The notes beneath the pieces are model-generated. The model ran no database searches, was not told the origin of the DNA, and worked only from the letters and a program-made list of their open reading frames with translations. The translations under genes and the position numbers were made by a program. Shown piece after piece: positions 4,204 to 10,107 of a stretch of 10,107 bases of DNA. The stretch is from Sulfurimonas sp. UBA6792. GTDB taxonomy: Bacteria; Campylobacterota; Campylobacteria; Campylobacterales; Sulfurimonadaceae. Numbering within the stretch: the first letter of the stretch is position 1; each line of letters opens with the position of its first letter. The stretch lies in the NCBI GenBank assembly GCA_002452425.1, contig DKFQ01000150.1, forward strand, positions 1 to 10,107. The letters run 5' to 3'.

Positions 4204-5994
4204 ATGATTAACCAAAACAAAAGCAAAAAAATAGCCATTCTTTACGCCCTTCTTGTGATTGGCTTTTTGCTTTTTTTAGCAGCGATGCTCGCAACCGTGC
4301 TCAAGTCGCGCGACCTCCCCTCACTCTATACCAAAAACAGCTCCAAAGCTACACGTGGTTCTGTCATCAGTGCAGATGGATACCATATCGCAACTACCGT
4401 AAAGCTCTACAAAGCCATCGTCAACACACACTACATCGACCCACTCAAAAAAGATCTTTTTGTAAAACTCTTTAGTATCTACTCCGAGATAGATGCCAAA
4501 GAGATAGAGAAGAAGCTAAACACTCAAAAAGGGGTAGTGGTTCTTAGCTATAACATCCCACAAAAACAAGCACAGTACCTCAAGCAACTCGCGTATGAGC
4601 TGCGACGCTTAAAGGTTTTTGTGGAGATTAAAAGCCCTTCAACTGGGAGAACCTCACTCCATGGACTAAGCATCATCGAGAGTGGGGAGAGCCGAGAGTA
4701 CGCTTATGGCAAACTCCTCACCCCAATTTTGGGTTATCCCCACAAAGTAGAAGAGGATGGATACACCTATGTCAAAGGGGTAAAAGGGATAGAGAGAAGG
4801 TTTGAAAATGAACTTCAAGCAAAAGAGGATGAGTTAAGCCAAGGACTAAGAGACGTCAACAGCTACATCATCCTCAACAAAAACAGCTTTACCAAGCAAG
4901 AGGTAAACGGGCTTGATGTCAAACTAACCATCCCTATCTCTTTGCAGATGCGTGTGGAAAATATGCTTGATATCATGAAAGAGGATTTGCGTGCCAAAGA
5001 GATTATGATAAGCGTTATGGAAGCATCTACCGGAAAAGTGCTCGCAATGGCAAGTTCCAATAGATTTTTACCGAAAAATATCGAGACCGAGGACTATAAA
5101 TCACTCAATAGCTCCATGATAGAGTATAGTTTTGAACCGGGGAGTGTAATCAAAGTGGTTACCTTTGCGCTATTGCTTGACAAAGGGCTTATCAATCCTT
5201 ATGACATGGTCAATGGGCACGGTGGACGCTATACTATAGGCAAGAAGACGATTACCGATGAGCATAGGTTTGATAGACTTAGTGCAGAGGAGATTATCAT
5301 CCACTCCTCTAACGTAGGTATCGCGCAGATTGCTCAAAAACTCTCAGGCGGGGAGTTTAACCAAGGTCTTATGGATTTTGGTTTTTCCAAAGCTTCTACG
5401 CCTGATTTGGTTTATGAGAGAGTGGGTTCTGTACCAAGTACGATGCAGCTTAACAACGAAATCTATAAAGCGACATGTTCTTATGGGTATGGTATGCGTG
5501 CAAATCTGATGCAGCTTATCCGTGCGTATAGCGCCTTTAACAACAACGGAAGAATCGTTACACCAAAACTCGTTGACTCTTTTATAGACAAGCGCAAAAA
5601 AGAGATAGCTACGCCTTATGAGGAGCAAGTTCAAGTCATTAGCACCGCAACGGCGCAGCGCATAAAAGATATCCTTATCAAAACGGTCAATGAGGGAACA
5701 GGGACAAAGGCAAAAACAGAGGGGCTTGAAGTTGGCGGTAAAACAGGGACAGCCCATATCGTCGAGGGTGGCAGATATGTCAATGAGTACAACACTGCTT
5801 TCATAGGCTTTGCAAATGACACGCAAAGCAAATATACTATCGGCGTTATCGTTATCCGACCTAAAAAGAGCCAGTTTGCCGCACAAACAGCGGTACCTGT
5901 CTATAAAAAAATCATTGATTTGCTTGTCGAAGAGGAGTACTTAAAGCCAAATATTGTCGAGCAACCGAGTCCCGCCGACAACAACCTCTACTAA
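4204..5994 (+). CDS. ftsI: Class B penicillin-binding protein, septal transpeptidase (FtsI/PBP3-like)
   Basis: 596-residue D,D-transpeptidase that cross-links peptidoglycan in the periplasm, most likely at the division septum. It has a short cytoplasmic start, one membrane helix (about residues 10-33), then the pedestal/dimerisation domain beginning with RGSVISADG (R-G-x-I motif, about 50-58). The transpeptidase domain carries all three catalytic motifs. These are S-V-I-K with nucleophile Ser314 and Lys317 (context EPGSVIK), S-S-N at 368-370, and K-T-G-T at 513-516. No PASTA repeats are seen. Its place behind flgB-flgC-fliE is the one I know for ftsI (pbpB) in Campylobacter. The ribosome site (AAGAAG) is weak. 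The last 54 bases overlap the 3' end of panC on the other strand, so the C-terminal tail EQPSPADNNLY is encoded opposite PanC's conserved end. PBP2/MrdA is the alternative, but context favours FtsI. Confidence 0.9.
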   Translation: MINQNKSKKIAILYALLVIGFLLFLAAMLATVLKSRDLPSLYTKNSSKATRGSVISADGYHIATTVKLYKAIVNTHYIDPLKKDLFVKLFSIYSEIDAKEIEKKLNTQKGVVVLSYNIPQKQAQYLKQLAYELRRLKVFVEIKSPSTGRTSLHGLSIIESGESREYAYGKLLTPILGYPHKVEEDGYTYVKGVKGIERRFENELQAKEDELSQGLRDVNSYIILNKNSFTKQEVNGLDVKLTIPISLQMRVENMLDIMKEDLRAKEIMISVMEASTGKVLAMASSNRFLPKNIETEDYKSLNSSMIEYSFEPGSVIKVVTFALLLDKGLINPYDMVNGHGGRYTIGKKTITDEHRFDRLSAEEIIIHSSNVGIAQIAQKLSGGEFNQGLMDFGFSKASTPDLVYERVGSVPSTMQLNNEIYKATCSYGYGMRANLMQLIRAYSAFNNNGRIVTPKLVDSFIDKRKKEIATPYEEQVQVISTATAQRIKDILIKTVNEGTGTKAKTEGLEVGGKTGTAHIVEGGRYVNEYNTAFIGFANDTQSKYTIGVIVIRPKKSQFAAQTAVPVYKKIIDLLVEEEYLKPNIVEQPSPADNNLY

Positions 5995-6762
5995 AATAAT
6001 GCTATTGCCAAGTTCTACGTGCGAGATTTGAACAAACTCACGGTTGACAATAGCGACATATGAAATCTCAAGCGGCGCTAAAATCTCTCTCATATTTTCT
6101 ACTATGGTGTTTGCGTCCAAAACTCCGCGCATCACCATTGCAGTGGCACTACGCAGCGATGTGGCGATTTTGAGCGCTTCTTGCCTCTCTTGTGGACTTA
6201 AGTAAGCGTTGCGGCTACTAAGTGCTAAACCATCTTTCTCTCTTACCGTATCGACTGCAACGATAGTGACACTCATAAAGAGCTGCTTTACCATAAGCGT
6301 GATGAGATTGAGCTGCTGTGCATCTTTTTTGCCAAAATAGGCTCTTGTCGGGTTGACAATGTTAAGGAGTTTCATAACCACCGTTAAAACGCCGTTAAAA
6401 TGCCCAGGGCGGCTCTCTCCCTCTAAGATGTAGCCTCGCACTTTTGGCGCAAGAAGAGAGACTTCATCCTCGCCGTATATATCGCTTGCCTGCGGGAAAA
6501 AAAGCACATCCACTCCACTGAGTTTGCATATGAGCTTATCTGCTTCATCTTTTTTAGGATATTTCTCCAAATCCTCTCCCTTTAAAAACTGGGTAGGATT
6601 TAAAAAGATAGAGACTACGACGACTTCATTCTCCTCTTTTGCCCTTAAGATAAGTGCTCTATGTCCCTCATGCAAAGCGCCCATTGTCGGGATGAAACCA
6701 ACAGTGCGCTTCTCGTTTTTAAGGTACTCTTTTAACTCAAAGGGAGTAGAAATAATCTTCAT
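5941..6762 (-). CDS. panC: Pantothenate synthetase (pantoate-beta-alanine ligase)
   Basis: Joins pantoate and beta-alanine with ATP to give pantothenate, the precursor of coenzyme A; cytosolic. With the start at 6762 it has 273 residues, a normal length. Motifs: FIPTMGALHEGH (23-34, with the HxGH nucleotide-binding signature at 31-34), SIFLNPTQF, RPGHFNGVLTVVMKLLNIV, AYFGKKDAQQ, and REKDGLALSSRN (the KMSKS-equivalent region). It ends in TRLLDNIWL. An in-frame ATG exists four codons earlier (6774). I choose 6762 because GAGG sits six bases before it and family members begin MKII. It is convergent with the PBP gene (54-base overlap) and divergent from prfB. No panB or panD is adjacent. Confidence 0.95.
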   Translation of the reverse strand: MKIISTPFELKEYLKNEKRTVGFIPTMGALHEGHRALILRAKEENEVVVVSIFLNPTQFLKGEDLEKYPKKDEADKLICKLSGVDVLFFPQASDIYGEDEVSLLAPKVRGYILEGESRPGHFNGVLTVVMKLLNIVNPTRAYFGKKDAQQLNLITLMVKQLFMSVTIVAVDTVREKDGLALSSRNAYLSPQERQEALKIATSLRSATAMVMRGVLDANTIVENMREILAPLEISYVAIVNREFVQISHVELGNSIILVEVVVGGTRLLDNIWL

Positions 6763-6779
6763 TTTAAGCCTCATTTTAA

Positions 6780-6785
6780 TATAAT
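6780..6785 (+). promoter_or_regulatory. -10 box of the prfB promoter
   Basis: Perfect TATAAT, 31 bases before the prfB ATG, expected initiation near 6792. No good -35 is seen, which is normal for sigma-70 promoters of this phylum. It faces the panC box at 6797-6792. Confidence 0.55.
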
Positions 6786-6791
6786 CGCGGA

Positions 6792-6797
6792 ATTATA
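6792..6797 (-). promoter_or_regulatory. -10 box of the panC promoter
   Basis: Perfect TATAAT on the minus strand, about 29 bases before the chosen panC start at 6762. Together with the prfB box it forms the symmetric sequence TATAAT-CGCGGA-ATTATA, so the two promoters point at each other and overlap. Confidence 0.5.
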
Positions 6798-6816
6798 CAA
6801 CAATGGAATTACATTT

Positions 6817-7914
6817 ATGGACAACTACGAATACACCGAACTTTTGAAAAATCTTTCCAATAAAATGAGCAATATTACGGGTGTTGTTGAACCTAGCAAA
6901 CTTGAAGCAAGACTAAGTGAGATAGATGTGCTTGAGAACTCTCAAGATTTTTGGAATGATGCTGAACAAGCTGCCATCATCCAAAAAGAGAAAACCCAAT
7001 GCGAGCGCAAACTCAAAAAGTACAACCTTGCCAAAAATGCCATAGATGACGCAAAAGAGCTTTACGAGATGGCAAAGGCGGAAAATGATGAGGAGCTTAT
7101 CAACGAGGCGTATGATGGCGCTACGCATCTTGAAGATTTGATTCGCACCATGGAGATTGAGGTACTTTTAAGCAACGAGACAGATGGGAACAATGCCATA
7201 CTTTCCATCCACCCTGGAGCAGGCGGAACTGAGTCGCAAGACTGGGCTTCGATGCTTCTTCGTATGTACAAACGCTTTGCAGAGAGACGTGGATGGAGTG
7301 TAGAGGTGCTTGACTACCAAGCAGGCGATGAGGCGGGCATAAAAGATGTCTCTTTGCTTATCAGTGGTGATAATGCCTATGGCTATCTCAAAACAGAAAA
7401 TGGTATCCACAGACTTGTGCGTATCTCCCCTTTTGATTCCAACGCCAAAAGACACACCTCTTTTACCTCTGTTATGGTCTCTCCTGAGGTTGATGATGAT
7501 ATCAACATAGAGATTGAAGATAAAGATATCCGCATCGACACCTACCGTTCAAGCGGTGCAGGTGGGCAACATGTCAACAAAACAGAGTCCGCAATCCGCA
7601 TAACGCATATAAAGACAAACGTGGTTGTGCAGTGCCAAAATGACAGAAGCCAACACAAAAACAAGGCAACTGCTATGAAGATGCTCAAATCTCGTCTTTA
7701 TGAGTTAGAGCTAGAGGCTCAAAAGGCGCTAGCAGATGGCGTGCCAAAGAGCGAGATAGGCTGGGGGCATCAAATCAGAAGCTACGTTATGCAGCCATAT
7801 CAGCAGATAAAAGATACAAGAAGCAACATCGCCTACTCAAATATCGCGGCTATTCTTGATGGAGATATCGATAAGATGATAGAGGATGTGCTTATATCTC
7901 AGAATCGTTCTTAG
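6817..7914 (+). CDS. prfB: Peptide chain release factor 2
   Basis: 365-residue RF2, which reads UGA and UAA stop codons and triggers peptide release on the ribosome. The stop-codon recognition tripeptide is S204-P205-F206 (in RISPFDS), and the catalytic GGQ is at 249-251 (SSGAGGQHVNKTESA). Ser245 occupies the place of Thr246 in E. coli K-12 RF2, a position known to affect activity. The N-terminal helical domain (residues 1-100) begins MDNYEYTEL and runs straight into ENSQDFWND. There is no internal stop, so the programmed +1 frameshift found in many prfB genes is absent. Ribosome binding site is weak (TGGA). It ends with a 23-base convergent overlap with the next gene. Confidence 0.95.
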   Translation: MDNYEYTELLKNLSNKMSNITGVVEPSKLEARLSEIDVLENSQDFWNDAEQAAIIQKEKTQCERKLKKYNLAKNAIDDAKELYEMAKAENDEELINEAYDGATHLEDLIRTMEIEVLLSNETDGNNAILSIHPGAGGTESQDWASMLLRMYKRFAERRGWSVEVLDYQAGDEAGIKDVSLLISGDNAYGYLKTENGIHRLVRISPFDSNAKRHTSFTSVMVSPEVDDDINIEIEDKDIRIDTYRSSGAGGQHVNKTESAIRITHIKTNVVVQCQNDRSQHKNKATAMKMLKSRLYELELEAQKALADGVPKSEIGWGHQIRSYVMQPYQQIKDTRSNIAYSNIAAILDGDIDKMIEDVLISQNRS

Positions 7915-8221
7915 ACAAAAAACTATAACCTAAAAAAAGAGCTCCAAAAATCATACTAAGAATAGTAAAATATTGAATCTGTGCTTCTTGGGCATTTTTG
8001 AGCTCCTCTACAAATTTAGAAGCAGATGGTTCTTTTTTTGTCGTTGATGTGCCGCCACGAACACTCGCTTCCATTCGCGCTACATTTGCAGCGGCAATCT
8101 CATTTTCACTGATGCCCTCTTTTGGCGCACTCCAAAAAAATGCCACTACACCTACAATGAGCATCAATGCACCCAACGACCTAAAGATAAGTAACTTATA
8201 TTTCTGAAATATCTCTTTCAT
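7892..8221 (-). CDS. Two-helix membrane protein of unknown function
   Basis: I do not recognise a family. The 109 residues show a basic N-terminus (MKEIFQKYKLLIFR), a first membrane helix (about residues 13-30, SLGALMLIVGVVAFFW), and a polar loop of about 50 residues. The loop contains a helical, Ala/Glu-rich part (ENEIAAANVARMEA) and a Gly/Ser/Thr/Lys-rich stretch. A second helix follows (about 84-103, YFTILSMIFGALFLGYSFL), and the C-terminus is charged. The positive-inside rule puts both ends in the cytoplasm and the loop in the periplasm. Its stop overlaps the end of prfB by 23 bases. Its start is 29 bases from bpt, divergent, and a CATAAT box (8253-8248, minus) may serve as its -10. Real coding is supported by this orderly topology and by the position between genes. 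Confidence 0.65.
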   Translation of the reverse strand: MKEIFQKYKLLIFRSLGALMLIVGVVAFFWSAPKEGISENEIAAANVARMEASVRGGTSTTKKEPSASKFVEELKNAQEAQIQYFTILSMIFGALFLGYSFLSKNDSEI

Positions 8222-8238
8222 TCTTCTGCTTTTTTTCC

Positions 8239-8244
8239 TATAAT
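8239..8244 (+). promoter_or_regulatory. -10 box of bpt, possibly giving a leaderless mRNA
   Basis: TATAAT ends six bases before the bpt ATG (8251), preceded by a T-run (8230-8236) such as is seen upstream of -10 boxes in Campylobacter. There is no Shine-Dalgarno in the 29-base gap. Initiation at the usual distance would fall on or beside the A of the ATG. Confidence 0.5.
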
Positions 8245-8250
8245 TTTATT

Positions 8251-8964
8251 ATGAATATACTTAAAGAGTTTCAACTAGAGGACAAATGTTCCTATCTTGA
8301 GGGCAAACATCAGACAACGCACTATAAAGCCATTGAAGAGTGCTCTGTCTCTTTTTGCCAAGAGCTTATCGAGCGTGGTTATAGGAGGTTTGGCAAAATC
8401 TTTTTTCGTCCTGAGTGCAGTGCTTGTAGCGAGTGCCAAAGCATCAAGATAGATGTACAAAACTTTCGCTTCTCTGCATCTGCTAGAAGAGTACTACGCA
8501 AAGCCTCCTCCATCAAAAGCTACATCCGCAAGCCAACTCTTAGCAAAGAGCATCTGGAACTCTTTGACAAATACCATCTTTTTATGCAAGAGAAAAAAGG
8601 GTGGGAGTCCACACCAAAAAGTCCACAAATCTACTATAGCTCTTTTGTGGATGCTCACTATGACTTTGGATATGAAGTTTTGTACTATTTGGATGAAAAA
8701 CTTATCGGAGTAGATCTTATAGATATTTTAGAAGATGGTATCTCCTCTATCTACTTCTACTATGACCCCGACTACTCAAGTTACTCGCTAGGAAGGCTCT
8801 CCCTCTATAACCAGATACTTTTTGCACAGCGTTGGCACAAGAGGTGGATTTACCTTGGTTACTACGTACAAGATTGTCCTTCACTCTCCTATAAATCTTC
8901 TTATACTCCCTACCTTACTCTTAATGGGCGACCAAATTTGGATGAAGAGGCGATTTGGTTTTAA
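8251..8964 (+). CDS. bpt: Aspartate/glutamate leucyltransferase (leucyl-tRNA-protein transferase, ATE/Bpt family)
   Basis: 237-residue cytosolic enzyme expected to add Leu from Leu-tRNA to proteins with N-terminal Asp or Glu, marking them for ClpS/ClpAP degradation. Family marks in order: CSYLEGKHQTTHY near the N-terminus, ELIERGYRRFGKIFFRPECSACSECQSIKIDV (about residues 34-65, with the Cys cluster C-S-A-C-S-E-C), FRFSASARRVLRK, then YYDPDYSSYSLGRLSLYNQI (about 170-189), and YLGYYVQDCPSLSYKSSYTPYLTL near the end. These match the ATE N- and C-terminal domains. The length fits bacterial Bpt. Substrate choice (Leu versus Arg) is taken from the bacterial subfamily and not visible here. It has no Shine-Dalgarno. 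It is divergent from the unknown membrane protein and followed after 25 bases by another small membrane protein gene. Confidence 0.9.
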   Translation: MNILKEFQLEDKCSYLEGKHQTTHYKAIEECSVSFCQELIERGYRRFGKIFFRPECSACSECQSIKIDVQNFRFSASARRVLRKASSIKSYIRKPTLSKEHLELFDKYHLFMQEKKGWESTPKSPQIYYSSFVDAHYDFGYEVLYYLDEKLIGVDLIDILEDGISSIYFYYDPDYSSYSLGRLSLYNQILFAQRWHKRWIYLGYYVQDCPSLSYKSSYTPYLTLNGRPNLDEEAIWF

Positions 8965-8977
8965 TTTTAGCATTTGG

Positions 8978-8983
8978 TATAAT
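8978..8983 (+). promoter_or_regulatory. Extended -10 box before the small membrane protein gene
   Basis: TGGTATAAT (hexamer 8978-8983) ends six bases before the ATG at 8990, the same spacing as at bpt. The six bases TGCGCC hold no Shine-Dalgarno, so a leaderless or near-leaderless transcript is suggested. Confidence 0.5.
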
Positions 8984-8989
8984 TGCGCC

Positions 8990-9223
8990 ATGATGAAAAA
9001 AATAGCAACTGAAATACTCTACTTTATGGTTCTCTTGTTGATTCTCGCATTTATGCAACATCCTGATTTACTATCATCTCCTCTTGAGAGAGTAAGTCTG
9101 ATGGCAGAAAAAGGGAATTTTATCCATCCATTTTTATGGACATCTGGTGTTTATTTGGTAGTTGGTCTGGTACGATTGATAGTAAAATATGCACTTTATC
9201 TCAAAAATAGAAAGAAAAATTAG
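8990..9223 (+). CDS. Small two-helix membrane protein of unknown function
   Basis: No family recognised. The 77 residues start MMKKIATEI. They contain a hydrophobic helix (about 8-24, EILYFMVLLLILAFM), a loop of about 22 residues (HPDLLSSPLERVSLMAEKGNF), a second helix (about 48-68, WTSGVYLVVGLVRLIVKY) and a basic tail (YLKNRKKN). The frame is open back to 8822, but that part lies inside bpt in another frame, so I take the ATG at 8990 (or 8993) as start. It lies 25 bases after bpt on the same strand and converges with fusA. A strong extended -10 directly upstream, plus regular topology, supports a real gene. Confidence 0.6.
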   Translation: MMKKIATEILYFMVLLLILAFMQHPDLLSSPLERVSLMAEKGNFIHPFLWTSGVYLVVGLVRLIVKYALYLKNRKKN

Positions 9224-9248
9224 AAAGGAATTTTGATTTTGAGGGAGG

Positions 9249-9278
9249 AGATAATACTTCAAAAATGAAGTATTATCT
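9249..9278. terminator. Hairpin between convergent genes, probable bidirectional terminator
   Basis: A perfect 12-bp inverted repeat, AGATAATACTTC (9249-9260) and GAAGTATTATCT (9267-9278), with a 6-base loop. It sits eight bases past the fusA stop and 25 bases past the small membrane protein gene. The stem is AT-rich and there is no T-tract on either side, so termination efficiency is uncertain. Confidence 0.55.
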
Positions 9279-9285
9279 AGCTAAT

Positions 9286-10107
9286 TTAGCCATTTCTCTT
9301 TTTGATAATCTCTTCAGAGACATTTCTTGGAACTTCTTCATAGTGATCAAATTCCATAGCGTATGTAGCTCTACCTTGTGTTGCAGAACGAAGGTCAGTT
9401 GAGTAACCAAACATCTCAGCAAGTGGAACGAAAGCGTCAACAATTTTGTTTCCAGCTCTATCACCCATTGCACTGATTTGTCCGCGACGACGATTTAAGT
9501 CACCGATAACGTCACCCATATAGTCCTCAGGAACTTCAACTTCAACTTTCATGATTGGCTCTAAAATCGCAGGATTTGCTTTTCTACAACCCTCTTTAAA
9601 GCCCATTGAAGCAGCAAGTTTAAATGCCATCTCATTTGAGTCAACTTCGTGGTAAGAACCATCATAAAGAGTGATGTCCATATCTTCCATTGGGTAGCCC
9701 GCAAGAACACCGTTGCTCATAGTTTCAGCACACCCTTTTTCAACTGCAGGAATATACTCTTTTGGAACAACGCCACCCTTGATTTCGTTGTGGAACACAA
9801 AACCTGTACCAGCTTCACCTGGCTTAATTCTAAGATATACGTGACCAAATGCACCACGTCCACCAGACTGTTTTGCATACTTGTACTCTTGCTCAACTTC
9901 TTTTCTGATAGTTTCACGGTAAGAAACTTGTGGCGCGCCAACTTCAGCTTCTACTTTAAACTCTCTTTTCATACGGTCAACAAGGATTTCAAGGTGCAAT
10001 TCGCCCATTCCTGAGATAATTGTCTGTCCTGTCTCTTCATCTGTATGAACTCTAAAAGATGGATCTTCAGCAGCAAGTTTAGCAAGTGCTAGACCCATTT
10101 TTTCTTG
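9286..10107 (-). CDS. fusA: Elongation factor G, C-terminal part, truncated by window edge
   Basis: EF-G is the GTPase that drives translocation on the ribosome. The visible 273 codons (about 40% of the usual ~700) begin in domain III at QEKMGLALAKLAAEDPSF and include SGMGELHLEILVDRMKREF. They continue through domain IV (KQSGGRGAFGHVYLRI; YPMEDMDITLYDGSYHEVDSNE, residues reaching the decoding centre). They end with domain V (PIMKVEVEVPEDYMGDVIGDLNRRRGQI, then MFGYSTDLRSATQGRATYAMEFDHYEEVP). The GTPase domain lies beyond the window. The frame stays open to the window edge, so the ATG at 10098 is internal and not a start. It is probably the last gene of a ribosomal operon, given the hairpin just downstream; the upstream partners are not visible. 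Confidence 0.97.
   Translation of the reverse strand, partial: QEKMGLALAKLAAEDPSFRVHTDEETGQTIISGMGELHLEILVDRMKREFKVEAEVGAPQVSYRETIRKEVEQEYKYAKQSGGRGAFGHVYLRIKPGEAGTGFVFHNEIKGGVVPKEYIPAVEKGCAETMSNGVLAGYPMEDMDITLYDGSYHEVDSNEMAFKLAASMGFKEGCRKANPAILEPIMKVEVEVPEDYMGDVIGDLNRRRGQISAMGDRAGNKIVDAFVPLAEMFGYSTDLRSATQGRATYAMEFDHYEEVPRNVSEEIIKKRNG

Noticed and set aside
5344..5886. Minus-strand open frame of 180 codons inside the PBP gene
   Set aside because: It lies opposite the catalytic SxN and KTGT region of a well-conserved gene and has no recognisable motif or start signal; a shadow frame.
8822..8989. Upstream extension of the small membrane protein to 8822
   Set aside because: This part is encoded inside bpt in another frame, and a good promoter plus ATG is found at 8978-8990.
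9265..9402. Short plus-strand frame (45 codons, MKYYLANLAISLF...) after a GGGAGGAG sequence between the small membrane protein gene and fusA
   Set aside because: The purine-rich site is 14 bases from the ATG, too far for a normal ribosome site. The start lies in the terminator hairpin and the frame runs antisense through the fusA 3' end.
9649..10014. Plus-strand open frame of 121 codons opposite fusA
   Set aside because: The fusA frame is strongly conserved on the other strand; the antisense product shows no family features.

Overview
The window looks like a chromosomal segment of a flagellated member of the Campylobacterota (Epsilonproteobacteria), most like Sulfurimonas or a relative. I infer this from three things. 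The run flgB-flgC-fliE-class B PBP is the arrangement I know from that phylum. FlgC has the long 164-residue form. A good sigma-54 type -24/-12 promoter stands in front of the rod genes. No database search was possible, so genus is a guess.

Layout. (1) 1-362, minus strand: the N-terminal end of primosomal helicase PriA, running out of the window and apparently starting at TTG. (2) 385-2853: an AT-rich accessory block. A RelE-like toxin-antitoxin (TA) pair lies on the minus strand (385-919). Two genes for type IV pilin-like/pseudopilin proteins follow, both on the minus strand (1087-1542 and 1643-2119). A second TA pair, paralogous to the first, lies on the plus strand (2316-2853). Five copies of a small palindromic repeat are scattered through 41-2250: one is inside the priA reading frame, and one lies six bases or less beyond the stop codon of each pilin gene. 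I saw no copy in the remaining 7.8 kb. (3) 2866-5994: a flagellar rod/cell-wall operon, sigma-54 promoter-flgB-flgC-fliE-ftsI-like PBP. (4) 5941-6762: panC (pantothenate synthesis) on the minus strand, convergent with and overlapping the PBP gene. (5) 6817-7914: prfB (release factor 2), divergent from panC. (6) 7892-9223: a two-helix membrane protein of unknown function (minus), bpt (leucyl-tRNA-protein transferase of the N-degron pathway), and a small two-helix membrane protein of unknown function. (7) 9286-10107: the C-terminal part of fusA (elongation factor G, minus), running out of the window.

From flgB rightwards the genes are ordinary core functions: flagellar rod assembly, septal peptidoglycan synthesis, coenzyme A precursor, and translation termination and elongation. 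They are packed tightly, with convergent overlaps of 54 and 23 bases and several TATAAT boxes very close to start codons. The region worth a second look is 1-2900. There, two outward-facing paralogous TA modules border a pair of pilin genes and feed directly, with no visible terminator, into priA on one side and the flagellar rod operon on the other. A mobile palindromic repeat has covarying stem arms there and has apparently been absorbed as coding sequence in PriA.
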